Shown here in pieces: positions 36,723-46,325 of a stretch of 64,000 bases of DNA. Every line of letters starts with the position of its first letter. Within the stretch, counting starts at the first letter, position 1. The stretch is from positions 1 to 64,000 of the forward strand of contig JAURNV010000029.1 in assembly GCA_030830005.1 (NCBI GenBank), written 5' to 3'. Both the position numbers and the translations under genes were made by a program. Below the pieces are notes generated by a model. That model did no database searches, was not told where the DNA came from, and saw only the letters and a list, made by a program, of their open reading frames with translations. This DNA is from Flavobacteriaceae bacterium. Lineage in GTDB: Bacteria > Bacteroidota > Bacteroidia > Flavobacteriales > Flavobacteriaceae.

Positions 36723-37781
36723 ATGAAAAAGCAAATAGCTGTACTTCCAGGAGATGGGATTGGGCCTGAAATCGTACAAGAGGCCATAAAAGTATTGGAT
36801 GTTGTTGCAGCCAAATTTGGACATGATTTCAATTACACCTATGCTGACATGGGTGCTATTGCTATTGACAAAACAGGCGAACCTCTTCCAAAAGCTACAC
36901 TAGACGTAAGTTTAGGAAGCGATGCTGTACTTTTTGGTGCTATTGGCGATCCAAAATATGATAATGACCCTAACGCAAAAGTTCGACCAGAGCAGGGGCT
37001 ACTTGCCATCCGTAAAGCGCTAGGATTGTTTACCAACATTCGTCCGGTAAAAACTTTTGATGCACTTTTACATCAATCCCCCCTTAAAGAGGATCGAGTA
37101 AAGGGTACCGACTTTGTAATGTATCGTGAACTTACTGGCGGTATTTATTTTGGAGAAAAGAAATTATCTGCTGACAAAAACACTGCATCAGATTTGTGTC
37201 AGTATACTCGCGGTGAAATTGAGCGAATTTCGCATTTGGCTTTTGCTGCTGCCAGGAAAAGACGAAATATTCTTACGCTAATTGACAAGGCCAATGTGTT
37301 GGAATCATCTCGTTTGTGGCGCAGAGTGGTTACAGAACTACATCAAACAGAATATAATGATGTTGAGCTTCGCTTTTTGTTTGTAGATAATGCTGCTATG
37401 CAAATGATTTTGGCTCCTAACCAGTTTGATGTCATTCTTACAAGCAACCTTTTTGGCGATATTATTTCTGATGAGGGAAGTGTTATCGGGGGATCTATTG
37501 GTCTTTTACCTTCAGCCTCGGTTGGTGAAAAATACGCTTTATTTGAACCTATCCATGGTTCGTTTCCTCAAGGTGCCGGAAAAGGAATTGCAAACCCTAT
37601 AGCTATGATTCTTTCAGCAGCTATGATGCTAACACATTTTGACATGGATACTGAAGCAAAAGCAATTACAGATGCGGTTGATTTGGCACTTGCCAATGGT
37701 GTTTGTACCCCTGAAGTTTTTCCAGAAGGAAACTATTCCACGAGCGATGTTGGAGATTTTATCGCTAACAATATTGCATAA
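36723..37781 (+). CDS. leuB: 3-isopropylmalate dehydrogenase
   Basis: A 352-residue NAD-dependent decarboxylating dehydrogenase producing the immediate precursor of 2-ketoisocaproate. Motifs are AVLPGDGIGPEIV at residues 5-17, ELTGGIYFG with the active-site Tyr, IDKANVLESSRLWRRVV and LTSNLFGDIISDEGSVIGGSIG near 243. FEPIHGSFPQGAGKGIANP fits NAD rather than NADP use (the leading PIHGS/P pattern of IPMDH). It is the last gene of the leu operon; a hairpin terminator follows 4 bases on. Confidence 0.97.
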   Translation: MKKQIAVLPGDGIGPEIVQEAIKVLDVVAAKFGHDFNYTYADMGAIAIDKTGEPLPKATLDVSLGSDAVLFGAIGDPKYDNDPNAKVRPEQGLLAIRKALGLFTNIRPVKTFDALLHQSPLKEDRVKGTDFVMYRELTGGIYFGEKKLSADKNTASDLCQYTRGEIERISHLAFAAARKRRNILTLIDKANVLESSRLWRRVVTELHQTEYNDVELRFLFVDNAAMQMILAPNQFDVILTSNLFGDIISDEGSVIGGSIGLLPSASVGEKYALFEPIHGSFPQGAGKGIANPIAMILSAAMMLTHFDMDTEAKAITDAVDLALANGVCTPEVFPEGNYSTSDVGDFIANNIA

Positions 37782-37785
37782 AAAA

Positions 37786-37804
37786 AGGGGCAAAAATTGC
37801 CCCT
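37786..37804 (-). terminator. Terminator between leuB and rpsA (better on the minus strand)
   Basis: A perfect 8-bp stem AGGGGCAA / TTGCCCCT with loop AAA. On the minus strand it is followed by TTTTTT, giving a good rpsA terminator. On the plus strand it is followed by CTTATTT, a weaker tract that may still end leuB. Confidence 0.8.
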
Positions 37805-37826
37805 CTTATTTCAAATAATTCTGGAT

Positions 37827-39692
37827 TTAAGCTTCTTCGTCATTATCCATCTTACGCTTTAAATCAGCTAATGCATCTAAATCACCAAGAGTAGATACTT
37901 CAGCATTATCTGTCATCTTGCGACTAGCTTTTTTCACATTATCGGCTTCAACACCTTTGTAAACTGCTGCGTGTGACATTACTACGCGCTTAAAGTCTTT
38001 GTTAAATTCAATAACTTTAAATTCTGCTGTTTCGCCTTTAGCAAGCTTACCACCGTCTTGTTTATCTAAATGACGACCGGGCACAAAAGCTGTAATGTCA
38101 TCGTTTAGAACAATAGTTGCGCCTTTATCAACGATTTCTGTTAAGGAAAGTTCATGTACTGTTCCTTCAGCATATTCTTTGCCGTACTTTTCCCAAGGAT
38201 TATCCGTAGTCTGCTTATGACCTAAGCTCAATTTACGTCCTTCAACATCAAGTTCAAGTACTATGACATCTAGCTCTTGTCCTACAGTAACTACCTCAGA
38301 TGGGTGCTTTACTTTCTTAGTCCAAGAAAGGTCGGATATATAAATTAACCCGTCAATTCCTTCTTCAAGCTCAACAAAAACTCCAAAGTTGGTGTAATTA
38401 CGTACAATGCCAGCATGCTTAGAGCCTAATGGATATTTTATTGTTATATCTGTCCATGGATCTTGAGAAAGCTGCTTTATACCTAAAGACATTTTACGTT
38501 CTTCACGATCTAAATTAAGAATTACCGCTTCGACCTCATCTCCAACTTTTACAAAATCTTGTGCAGAACGCAAGTGTGTGCTCCATGACATTTCTGAAAC
38601 GTGAACAAGCCCTTCAACTCCAGGAGCCACTTCTACAAAAGCACCGTAGTCTGCTATAACGGTAACTTTACCTTTAACAGTATCACCTTCATTCATAGAC
38701 TCGCCCAAAGCTTCCCATGGGTGTTGAGTAAGTTGCTTAACACCTAGTTGAATACGCGATTTATCATCATCAAAATCTAGAATTACAACATTTAGCTGTT
38801 GTTCAACTTCTAATATCTCACTTGGATGAGTAATCCTGTTCCATGATAAATCAGTAATATGCACTAAACCATCAACGCCGCCAAGATCAATAAACACCCC
38901 GTAAGAGGTAATGTTTTTCACAGTTCCTTCAAGTACTTGTCCCTTCTCAAGCTGCGAAATAATTTCTTTCTTTTGTTCTTCAATATCTGCTTCAATAAGT
39001 GCTTTATGCGATACAACTACGTTTTTAAACTCATGGTTGATTTTTACAATCTTAAATTCCATGTTTTTGTTAACGTATTGATCGTAATCTCGTATAGGCT
39101 TTACATCAATTTGCGAACCAGGCAAGAATGCCTCAATGCCAAAAACATCAACGATCATACCCCCTTTGGTACGACATTTCACAAAGCCTGTTACTACTTC
39201 TTGACTTTCGTGGGCTGCATTCACACGGTCCCATGCTAAAATGGTACGCGCTTTACGATGCGACAAAATCAATTGACCTGTTTTGTCTTCACGAGTATCT
39301 ATCATCACTTCAACAGAATCACCTACTTTTAAATCAGGATTGTAGCGGAATTCGTTTAAGGAAATTACCCCTTCAGACTTAGCGTTAATATCAATAATTG
39401 CCTCTCGGTCTGTCATATGGATCACCTTACCGGTGATAACATCAGATCCTTGTGTATCCACAAAGTTTTCAGTAACAAGTTTTTCAAATTCTTTGAGCTT
39501 CTTGTCTTCAACAGCCTCAATGCCATCTTCGTAATTCTGCCAGTCAAAATTGGCTAAAAATTCTTCTGCGGAAGCAATGGGTTCAGTATCTTCTTTTGGA
39601 GTTTCTACTGTTGTCGGTTGTACCTCCTCAGTAGTGGTTTCAGGAGCAACGTCTTGAGTTGCTTCATCTATAGGTTGGTTTTCGTCAGCCAT
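37827..39692 (-). CDS. rpsA: 30S ribosomal protein S1
   Basis: A 621-residue S1 with about six OB-fold S1 repeats. Repeats are marked by segments such as VLEGTVKNITSYGVFIDLGG, VKGKVTVIADYGAFVEVAPG and HAGIVRNYTNFGVFVELEEG, each followed by GLVHVSEMSW- or GLIYISDLSW-type ends. An acidic N-terminal stretch rich in E, T and P (residues 1-45) precedes them, as in other Bacteroidota. S1 unfolds mRNA and helps translation initiation, which may matter more in a phylum that makes little use of Shine-Dalgarno pairing. The promoter at 39803-39832 predicts a leader of about 105 nt. Confidence 0.95.
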   Translation of the reverse strand: MADENQPIDEATQDVAPETTTEEVQPTTVETPKEDTEPIASAEEFLANFDWQNYEDGIEAVEDKKLKEFEKLVTENFVDTQGSDVITGKVIHMTDREAIIDINAKSEGVISLNEFRYNPDLKVGDSVEVMIDTREDKTGQLILSHRKARTILAWDRVNAAHESQEVVTGFVKCRTKGGMIVDVFGIEAFLPGSQIDVKPIRDYDQYVNKNMEFKIVKINHEFKNVVVSHKALIEADIEEQKKEIISQLEKGQVLEGTVKNITSYGVFIDLGGVDGLVHITDLSWNRITHPSEILEVEQQLNVVILDFDDDKSRIQLGVKQLTQHPWEALGESMNEGDTVKGKVTVIADYGAFVEVAPGVEGLVHVSEMSWSTHLRSAQDFVKVGDEVEAVILNLDREERKMSLGIKQLSQDPWTDITIKYPLGSKHAGIVRNYTNFGVFVELEEGIDGLIYISDLSWTKKVKHPSEVVTVGQELDVIVLELDVEGRKLSLGHKQTTDNPWEKYGKEYAEGTVHELSLTEIVDKGATIVLNDDITAFVPGRHLDKQDGGKLAKGETAEFKVIEFNKDFKRVVMSHAAVYKGVEADNVKKASRKMTDNAEVSTLGDLDALADLKRKMDNDEEA

Positions 39693-39802
39693 GCTGCGGG
39701 TTTTTTGTATTCTGTTAGGTTGAGTAATTGCGCCACCGTACAGAAGGGTTAATCTTTGTTTTTCCTTCTGGGGATACTCTCATGCGCCTACCAAAAGGAG
39801 CG

Positions 39803-39832
39803 CAAATTTACTGTTTTTATGCAGATAGGCAA
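39803..39832 (-). promoter_or_regulatory. rpsA promoter
   Basis: On the minus strand TTG (complement of 39830-39832), a 19-base spacer and TAAATTTG (complement of 39803-39810), a full consensus match. The start codon is 110 bases downstream of the -7 element, so the mRNA has a long leader. That leader contains a CAGAAGG/CCTTCTG stem (39741-39770). Confidence 0.65.
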
Positions 39833-39905
39833 AAAATCAAGGTAGAAATGCAATATAACGTGTTAAATCGCTGAATTTGAATATCCAAATAAGCAAGTAC
39901 ACTCA

Positions 39906-40571
39906 CTAATAATCCTTTATTAACGTTAGTGCATATTCTAGCATTTCATCTACATTAAATTTCGTTGCGTCTAAAACAATAGCGTCTTTTGCTTGTATTA
40001 GCGGAGAGTCAGCACGAGTGCTATCCAAATGATCTCTTCGAGTAATATTTTCAAAAATAGCTTCAAAAGTAATGTTTGGCTCTACAGCTTTAAGTTCCTC
40101 AAATCTTCGTTGGGCACGAATGGTGGCGTTTGCCGTTAAAAAGAATTTAATGTTCGCGTTTGGAAACACTACAGTACCTATATCACGTCCATCCATAACA
40201 ATACTTTCTTGAGTACCCAAAATACGTTGTTGAGCTACCAAAAAAGTACGTACTTCAGAAATGGCTGCAACGTTACTCACGGCGTTTGCAACTTGCATGC
40301 TTCGAATCTCTTGACTAACGTCCTTTCCGTTTAGCAATAAACTGTTATGTGCAAAGCTTAACTGAACATCATCGAGATTTGAGACTAGTTTTTCCTTGTC
40401 AAAATGGGTTTCGGTCAACCACTGTTGCTGTTGGGCATAGAGCGTTATTCCTCTGTACATCGCTCCAGAGTCTACATAGACAAATCCCAACTCCCTAGCC
40501 AATCCTTTTGCCAAAGTGCTTTTTCCAGTAGAAGACGCTCCGTCTATAGCAATAATAAACGATTCTTTCAT
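39906..40571 (-). CDS. cmk: Cytidylate kinase
   Basis: A 221-residue (d)CMP kinase. The P-loop is IAIDGASSTGKSTLAKGLA at residues 7-25, followed by VYVDSGAMYRGIT. VMDGRDIGTVVFPNANIKFFL is the CMP-binding and lid-proximal segment, and RRDHLDSTRADSPLIQAKDA carries the conserved arginines and the short CMP insert. Length is standard. It abuts porQ with a one-base overlap. rpsA is downstream on the same strand, a common cmk-rpsA order, although rpsA has its own promoter. Confidence 0.95.
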   Translation of the reverse strand: MKESFIIAIDGASSTGKSTLAKGLARELGFVYVDSGAMYRGITLYAQQQQWLTETHFDKEKLVSNLDDVQLSFAHNSLLLNGKDVSQEIRSMQVANAVSNVAAISEVRTFLVAQQRILGTQESIVMDGRDIGTVVFPNANIKFFLTANATIRAQRRFEELKAVEPNITFEAIFENITRRDHLDSTRADSPLIQAKDAIVLDATKFNVDEMLEYALTLIKDY

Positions 40572-41587
40572 TAGTTTTTTGGCTCTAATGTTAATCCCAA
40601 AAATGTTCGATTTCCTGCCACGTTATAGCGCGCATGACTAATCTGAAAACGCAATCTACGAAGCTGAATTCCAACCCCAAACGATAATCCTGAAAAGTTA
40701 CGCACGTCCAAAATACGTAATTCTGCGGCGCGTTGTGCATGATACCCTAAACGAATAGAAAACAAACCCTCTGGAAACAATTCAACTCCAATTGTGGTGT
40801 GGCGTAATACTTTTTTTGCAAATCCCGCCTTTTGTTGTGTCCTATTTCCGTTTAGATCCACGCTTGCCTCCTCAGGGTTTTCAAACAATAGTGGCCATTT
40901 GTTAAGGTGATGAAGTGAAAAATGCCAACGCAATGGTAGATATTTTAATTCATTCGAAAAACCTAAAGTAAGATTTGACGGCAAGGGTTCAAAAACATCT
41001 TCATAAGCACTAAGTTGTTTTCCTAAATGTTGATACAACAGACCTACTCTCCAAGTTTTTCCAGCTGGACTAAAATAAAGTCCTATATCAGTAGTTAAGG
41101 CAGTTGAGGAATAGGTTTCAAGAGTTGATAAGATAAAGCGAATTCTAGCTCCCAAATAAATGTCAGGGCGTAAAAAATACTGAGAAGATGCCAATCCCAA
41201 GGCAACATCACTCCCACTAAAGTTTCCCGTTGTATTTCCCAACTCGTCGGTACCATTAAAAGTTCCATAATTGATGTATTTTACATCAAAAACTAATGCC
41301 TTTGCGCGATTTAACGTTAAAGCATAGGCAGCATTACCTCTATGAATGCCATCAAAATAAGGCTCATAGGTTACCATTATCTGTCCACCATGCTCGCCGC
41401 GAATAGTTGCAGGATTAGCAAGAGTTGTACTGATATCAAGGTCTCGTAAAGTTATCGGATTTCCTAATGCTAATTGACGTGGAGTACTTGAAAGCTCGAG
41501 AAATCTGAAAGCAGCATCACCACCAATTTGCGCAATTCCAACAAAGGAAAAAAATAAAAAACAACAAATGCCAAAGCCTCTCATCAT
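40571..41587 (-). CDS. porQ: Type IX secretion system protein PorQ
   Basis: A 338-residue outer-membrane-associated protein of the type IX secretion system, which exports adhesins and gliding motors in Bacteroidota. A signal peptide ends about IAQ at residue 20. The conserved start GGDAAFRFLELSSTPRQLALG is followed by STTLANPATI, both typical of PorQ. The rest is an alternating beta pattern consistent with a barrel. It overlaps cmk by one base and lies 14 nt after lon. PorQ and the DUF4835/PorD gene at 58392 show that this bacterium has a T9SS. Confidence 0.85.
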   Translation of the reverse strand: MMRGFGICCFLFFSFVGIAQIGGDAAFRFLELSSTPRQLALGNPITLRDLDISTTLANPATIRGEHGGQIMVTYEPYFDGIHRGNAAYALTLNRAKALVFDVKYINYGTFNGTDELGNTTGNFSGSDVALGLASSQYFLRPDIYLGARIRFILSTLETYSSTALTTDIGLYFSPAGKTWRVGLLYQHLGKQLSAYEDVFEPLPSNLTLGFSNELKYLPLRWHFSLHHLNKWPLLFENPEEASVDLNGNRTQQKAGFAKKVLRHTTIGVELFPEGLFSIRLGYHAQRAAELRILDVRNFSGLSFGVGIQLRRLRFQISHARYNVAGNRTFLGLTLEPKN

Positions 41588-41601
41588 TAGTAAAACGAAA
41601 C

Positions 41602-44052
41602 TTAACGCCTTTTCGTACTACCTACCTTTTGCTTAGTAATGGCAATATTTAAAACTTGGTCTATACTTGAAACATAGTGAAAACTAAGTCCTTTGAGATA
41701 ACGTTCTGGAATTTCGTTAATATCTGCTTCGTTTTTTTGACTCAAAATAATCTCCTTGATATTGGCACGTTTAGCGGCTAAAATCTTCTCTTTAATCCCC
41801 CCCACTGGGAGTACTTTTCCGCGCAAGGTAATTTCGCCAGTCATGGCGATGCGGTTTTTTACTTTTTGTTGCAAAATACTTGAAACTAATGATGTAATCA
41901 TTGTAATTCCAGCACTTGGACCATCTTTAGGAGTAGCCCCTTCAGGAACATGAATATGGAAATTATGTTTGCCAAAAAAATCATCCGTTATACCTAATTC
42001 CTCGGAATGTGCCTTGATGTATTGTAGAGCAATGGTAGCAGATTCCTTCATTACTTTACCTAAATTTCCAGTAATTGAAAGCACCCCGTTGCCTTTACTT
42101 ATTAAAGATTCAATAAATAGAATGTCGCCCCCTACTCTAGTCCATGCCAAACCGGTAACAACACCCGCAACATTGTTATTTTCATAACTGTCCCTTAGCA
42201 TTTTAGCAGGACCCAAAATAAATTCAAGCTCCTTAGCCATAAGTTTTGGTTCTCGTGGGGTTTCTTTGGCTTGCAACATTGCAAAATGTCGTACCACTTT
42301 GGCTATTTGTTTTTCTAAACCACGAACTCCAGACTCCCTAGTATAGCCTGCAACCAAGTGTTGCATGGTGGTTTTGGGAAGTTTAATGGCAGCCTTTTTT
42401 AATCCATGCTCAGCAACCTGCTTCGGCAATAAATAACGAAGACCTATTTGGACTTTTTCTTCAAGGGTATAGCCCGAGACTTCAATAATTTCCATACGAT
42501 CTCGAAGAGCAGGTTGTATGGTTGATAGGGAATTTGCAGTAGCAATAAACATCACTTTTGAAAGGTCATATCCAGTTTCTAGGTAATTGTCATAAAAGCT
42601 AGTGTTTTGCTCAGGATCTAACACCTCTAACATAGCCGAAGAAGGATCCCCGTGGGCACTTTCAGCAAGTTTATCGAGCTCGTCCAATACAAAAACAGGG
42701 TTGGAACTATTAGCTTTCTTAACATTTTGAATAATGCGTCCAGGCATAGCCCCGATATAGGTTTTTCTGTGTCCTCTAATCTCTGCCTCATCACGCATTC
42801 CACCCAATGACATGCGAACATATTTTCTGTTAAGGGCTTCTGCAATAGACTTACCTAAAGAAGTTTTTCCAACACCCGGAGGTCCAACCAAACACAGTAT
42901 GGGAGATTTCATGTCATTACGAAGTTTGAGTACAGCCAAATGTTCAATTATACGTTGTTTTACCTTATCCAATCCATAATGATCGCGGTCCAAAATCTTT
43001 TGTGCTGCGTTTAAATCAAACGAATCTTCAGTAAACACATTCCATGGCAAGTCCAAATACAAATCTAAATAGTTGCGCTGGACAGAATATTCTGCTACTT
43101 GTGGATTCATTCGTTCAAGTTTTGCCAACTCCTTATCAAAGTGTTTGGCCACTTTTTCATCCCATGCTTTATTTTTAGCTCGCTCACGCATTTCTTGAAC
43201 TTCTTCATCATGAGAAACACCGCCAAGTTCCTCTTGAATAGTTTTCATTTGCTGATGCAAAAAATATTCGCGTTGCTGCTGATCTAAATCATGCCTAACT
43301 TTTGTTTGTATGTCATTTTTAAGCGATAACTTTTGATACTCAATATTCATTTGCTTAAGACACATTAGTGCGCGTTGCTCAAGGTTGTCAATTTCAAGAA
43401 TATCTTGTTTTTCTGCTACAGACATATTCATGTTTGAAGAAACAAAATTGACTAAAAAGGCACTGCTTTGAATATTCTTGATAGCAAAAGATGCTTCAGA
43501 AGGAATCTCTGGATTTTGGGCAATAATTTTTAACGCCAAATCTTTTATAGAATCTATAATTGCAGCAAAATTCGGATCGTTATCTTCAGGGCGTAATTCT
43601 TCCAAAGAAGACACCTTAGCCTTTAAAAAGGGGTGTTCTGTAGTATATTCAAGGGTCTGAAATCGTTTTTTTCCTTGTAAAATTATCGTTGTATTGCCAT
43701 CGGGCATTTTAAGTACACGTAGCACCTTTGCTAAAGTACCCTTAGTGTACAAATCATCGGGACCAGGAGACTTGGTTTCACCTCTTTGTTGTGCTACAAC
43801 ACCCAAAAGTTTGTTTCCTTGATTTACATCCCTAATCAATTTTATTGAACGATCTCTACTTGCCGTTATAGGAATAACTACCCCCGGGAATAAAACTGTG
43901 TTTTTGAGCGGAAGGATAGGAAGCACTTCAGGGAGAGGTTCTTTATGAATAGCCTCCTCTTCATCTGTAGTCATTAAGGGAATAAGGTCTGCTTCTTCTT
44001 CTAAGTCTTGTACAGAAAGTGATTCTAGGGATAATATTTTTGTTTTTGACAT
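41602..44052 (-). CDS. lon: Endopeptidase La (Lon)
   Basis: An 816-residue ATP-dependent protease that degrades damaged and regulatory proteins. The LON N-domain ([20 protein letters not shown]) runs from about residue 40. The AAA+ domain has Walker [19 protein letters not shown] and Walker [12 protein letters not shown]. The C-terminal protease domain has [16 protein letters not shown] with the nucleophile Ser, and [18 protein letters not shown] with the catalytic Lys. Length fits LonA. A perfect 9-3-9 palindrome lies 23 bases before its start. Confidence 0.97.
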   Translation of the reverse strand: MSKTKILSLESLSVQDLEEEADLIPLMTTDEEEAIHKEPLPEVLPILPLKNTVLFPGVVIPITASRDRSIKLIRDVNQGNKLLGVVAQQRGETKSPGPDDLYTKGTLAKVLRVLKMPDGNTTIILQGKKRFQTLEYTTEHPFLKAKVSSLEELRPEDNDPNFAAIIDSIKDLALKIIAQNPEIPSEASFAIKNIQSSAFLVNFVSSNMNMSVAEKQDILEIDNLEQRALMCLKQMNIEYQKLSLKNDIQTKVRHDLDQQQREYFLHQQMKTIQEELGGVSHDEEVQEMRERAKNKAWDEKVAKHFDKELAKLERMNPQVAEYSVQRNYLDLYLDLPWNVFTEDSFDLNAAQKILDRDHYGLDKVKQRIIEHLAVLKLRNDMKSPILCLVGPPGVGKTSLGKSIAEALNRKYVRMSLGGMRDEAEIRGHRKTYIGAMPGRIIQNVKKANSSNPVFVLDELDKLAESAHGDPSSAMLEVLDPEQNTSFYDNYLETGYDLSKVMFIATANSLSTIQPALRDRMEIIEVSGYTLEEKVQIGLRYLLPKQVAEHGLKKAAIKLPKTTMQHLVAGYTRESGVRGLEKQIAKVVRHFAMLQAKETPREPKLMAKELEFILGPAKMLRDSYENNNVAGVVTGLAWTRVGGDILFIESLISKGNGVLSITGNLGKVMKESATIALQYIKAHSEELGITDDFFGKHNFHIHVPEGATPKDGPSAGITMITSLVSSILQQKVKNRIAMTGEITLRGKVLPVGGIKEKILAAKRANIKEIILSQKNEADINEIPERYLKGLSFHYVSSIDQVLNIAITKQKVGSTKRR

Positions 44053-44075
44053 AATTTAAATATGTGCCATTTTGT

Positions 44076-44096
44076 CTGCTTTTACTATAAAAGCAG
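44076..44096. promoter_or_regulatory. Perfect 9-3-9 palindrome in front of lon
   Basis: CTGCTTTTA-CTA-TAAAAGCAG is perfectly symmetrical. It ends 23 bases before the lon start codon. No T run follows on either strand, so it is unlikely to be a terminator; an operator or a leader hairpin is more likely. Confidence 0.45.
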
Positions 44097-44204
44097 CTAC
44101 AAGAAAGGCAATTTTTATCACATAACAATTGTTTCAAAGGCCATGCCATTGTAATAAAAATCAACATTATTCGTTAGCAATATGTAAACCCAAAACAAAC
44201 TATC

Positions 44205-44933
44205 ATGAAAACAAGTCAATTACTACTTAGCCTTTTCTTATCCCTAATTTTCGTTCCTATCCAGGCACAATGGAATAAAAAAATAATAGGGAATGGAACT
44301 ATAGTTACCGAAACCCGTAATGTGTCCAATTACGACAAAATAATTCTAAACGGAAACATTGAAGCCACTATAATCAGTGGGGATGAGGGAACTATCACGT
44401 TAGAAGGAGATGAAAACATCCTTGCTCATATTGAAGTTTTTACAAAAAAAGATGTGCTTAAAATTAAAAGTAAAGATTATACCGAATTAAGACCATCGAA
44501 AAATACTATTATCCACATCATCATCCCCGTAAAAGAAATTTCTGAATTGGAAGTAAATGGTTCTGGAGGGATTAAAGGTGATTTTTCGCTAAAATCAGAT
44601 CAAATAAAGCTTAATGTAAACGGTTCTGGGGATATAGAAGTAGCCGTAAATACAAAAAAAGTAATAGCCGCTGTAACTGGTTCCGGTGATATTGACGTTT
44701 CTGGAAAATCAAACTATTTTAATGCAGTAGTTACAGGTTCAGGTGATATTGATGGCGAACAGTTGTCTTCAAATATATGCAACGGAAAAGTCATTGGCTC
44801 AGGAGATATTAAGTTTTATGCTGAAGAAGAGCTGGATGCAAAAATTGTAGGCTCTGGAGATATTAAAATTAACAAAAGCGTTAAGCGGATTAAAAAAAAG
44901 ATTGTTGGTTCTGGTGATGTTACCAAAAAGTAA
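44205..44933 (+). CDS. GIN-domain (DUF2807) secreted protein with GSGDI repeats
   Basis: A 242-residue exported protein. A signal peptide (MKTSQLLLSLFLSLIFVPIQAQ) is followed by a GIN/DUF2807 domain. From about residue 115 onward, seven short repeats share the core GSGDI or a close variant (GSGGI, GSGDI five times, GSGDV), each about 17-20 residues apart. That spacing is expected of the coils of a right-handed beta-helix. Family members are labelled 'putative auto-transporter adhesin, head GIN domain', but a true adhesive role is unproven. No T9SS sorting domain is visible at the C-terminus. It is divergent from lon. Confidence 0.82.
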   Translation: MKTSQLLLSLFLSLIFVPIQAQWNKKIIGNGTIVTETRNVSNYDKIILNGNIEATIISGDEGTITLEGDENILAHIEVFTKKDVLKIKSKDYTELRPSKNTIIHIIIPVKEISELEVNGSGGIKGDFSLKSDQIKLNVNGSGDIEVAVNTKKVIAAVTGSGDIDVSGKSNYFNAVVTGSGDIDGEQLSSNICNGKVIGSGDIKFYAEEELDAKIVGSGDIKINKSVKRIKKKIVGSGDVTKK

Positions 44934-44939
44934 TCGTTG

Positions 44940-46256
44940 TTAAATAGTTTCATTATTGTTACGCTGGAGCCTGATAAGCAATATAGCGCCTACAAAGAAA
45001 AAAACAACAAAAACTAAAACAGAACTGCGCATGCTTCCTGTTATTTGATCAATAGTGGCATACAGCAACATACCAATTACAATCCCAACCTTTTCGGCGA
45101 CATCATAAAAACTAAAATAAGATGTAGTATCTAATGTTTTGGGAATAAGCTGTGAGTATGTAGAGCGAGCTACCGACTGGATTCCACCCATGCAAAGACC
45201 AACAAATCCAGCTACAATGTAAAATTCAATAGGTTCATAAATAAAATAAGCGCTAATACACAGTACAAGCCATATGATATTTAACAATATCAGGGTTTTT
45301 ATATTTCCCCAGCGATTGGCTAACCTTGAGGACATCAATGCACCAAAAATGGCAATAATTTGAATGAGTAAAATACTGATGATAAGTCCCATTGTTTTTT
45401 CATCACCAGACCAAGAAATTTCTTGTTCACCAAAGTAAGCTGCTACAAGCATGACCGTTTGCAATGCCATACTAAAAACAAAAAAAGCACCCAAGTAGCG
45501 TTTTAAAAATGAAAGGTTTTTTAAGCTATTCCAGACAGATTTTAACTCGCGATATCCGTTAAAAAAAATATCCTTGGTGTAAACTTTATCTCTATTACCA
45601 CAGGGCAAATGATAAAAGGCTATGTGACTAAATCCAAACCACCAGACCCCAACTGTAATAAATGAATATCGCATTGCTTTTAAAGAGGCATCTCCCCCAT
45701 TATCATCAATACTAAATATTTCGGGCTTTAAGACCATTAATAGATTGACAAGAAGCAATAGCACACTTCCAATATACCCAAGTGCATACCCCCTAGCACT
45801 GATACGATTTTGTTGTTCAGGAAATGCAATGTCAGGTAGATAAGAATTATAAAACACTAAACTTGACCAAGCGCCCACAAGAGCAAAAAAATAAAAAAGT
45901 AAACCGAAATAAATATTCTGAATATCAAACCAATACAATCCTACACAAGCTGCGGCTCCCAAGTAGCAATAGAATTGCATAAAGCGCTTTTTGTTACCCA
46001 TATAATCAGCAATTCCAGACAAAATCGGCGACCAGAAGGCAATAACCAAAAAAGCCAAGGCAGTTACATAACTGATAAGAGCGGTGTTTTTGAAAGAAAT
46101 GCCAAACACTTCCAAATAGGTTAAGTCGCCGCATATATAGCCGTAATACAACGGAAATATAGTAGAACTTATAACAAGAAAATAAACAGAGTTAGCCCAA
46201 TCGTATGATGCCCAAGCACTTAGAAGTTTTTTGTCACCTTTCTTGTGGTGTGGCAT
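44940..46256 (-). CDS. MFS transporter, UMF1/Atg22-like
   Basis: A 438-residue protein with about twelve hydrophobic spans. The N-terminal block LLSAWASYDWANSVYF is characteristic of the UMF1 (vacuole effluxer Atg22-like) branch, which exports or recycles amino acids in yeast. GLCMGGIQSVARSTYSQLIP is the conserved second-half loop. The substrate in bacteria is not established. It converges on the GIN-domain gene, with six bases between the two stops. Confidence 0.85.
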   Translation of the reverse strand: MPHHKKGDKKLLSAWASYDWANSVYFLVISSTIFPLYYGYICGDLTYLEVFGISFKNTALISYVTALAFLVIAFWSPILSGIADYMGNKKRFMQFYCYLGAAACVGLYWFDIQNIYFGLLFYFFALVGAWSSLVFYNSYLPDIAFPEQQNRISARGYALGYIGSVLLLLVNLLMVLKPEIFSIDDNGGDASLKAMRYSFITVGVWWFGFSHIAFYHLPCGNRDKVYTKDIFFNGYRELKSVWNSLKNLSFLKRYLGAFFVFSMALQTVMLVAAYFGEQEISWSGDEKTMGLIISILLIQIIAIFGALMSSRLANRWGNIKTLILLNIIWLVLCISAYFIYEPIEFYIVAGFVGLCMGGIQSVARSTYSQLIPKTLDTTSYFSFYDVAEKVGIVIGMLLYATIDQITGSMRSSVLVFVVFFFVGAILLIRLQRNNNETI

Positions 46257-46313
46257 ATTGATTGTTTGTTCAAATAAACAAAATTGTTTTTAGATAAGAA
46301 AAAATGAGAACGC

Positions 46314-46321
46314 TACCTTTG
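46314..46321 (+). promoter_or_regulatory. -7 element directly in front of the alpha/beta hydrolase gene
   Basis: TACCTTTG, an exact TAnnTTTG match. Only four bases separate it from the ATG at 46326, so transcription may begin at or next to the start codon. Confidence 0.5.
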
Positions 46322-46325
46322 TGTT

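Noticed and set aside
39728-39805. Alternative pairing of TTGCGC with either of two GCGCA-type segments upstream of rpsA, a possible switch
   Set aside because: The TTGCGC segment overlaps the -7 element TAAATTTG, so it should not be in the transcript.
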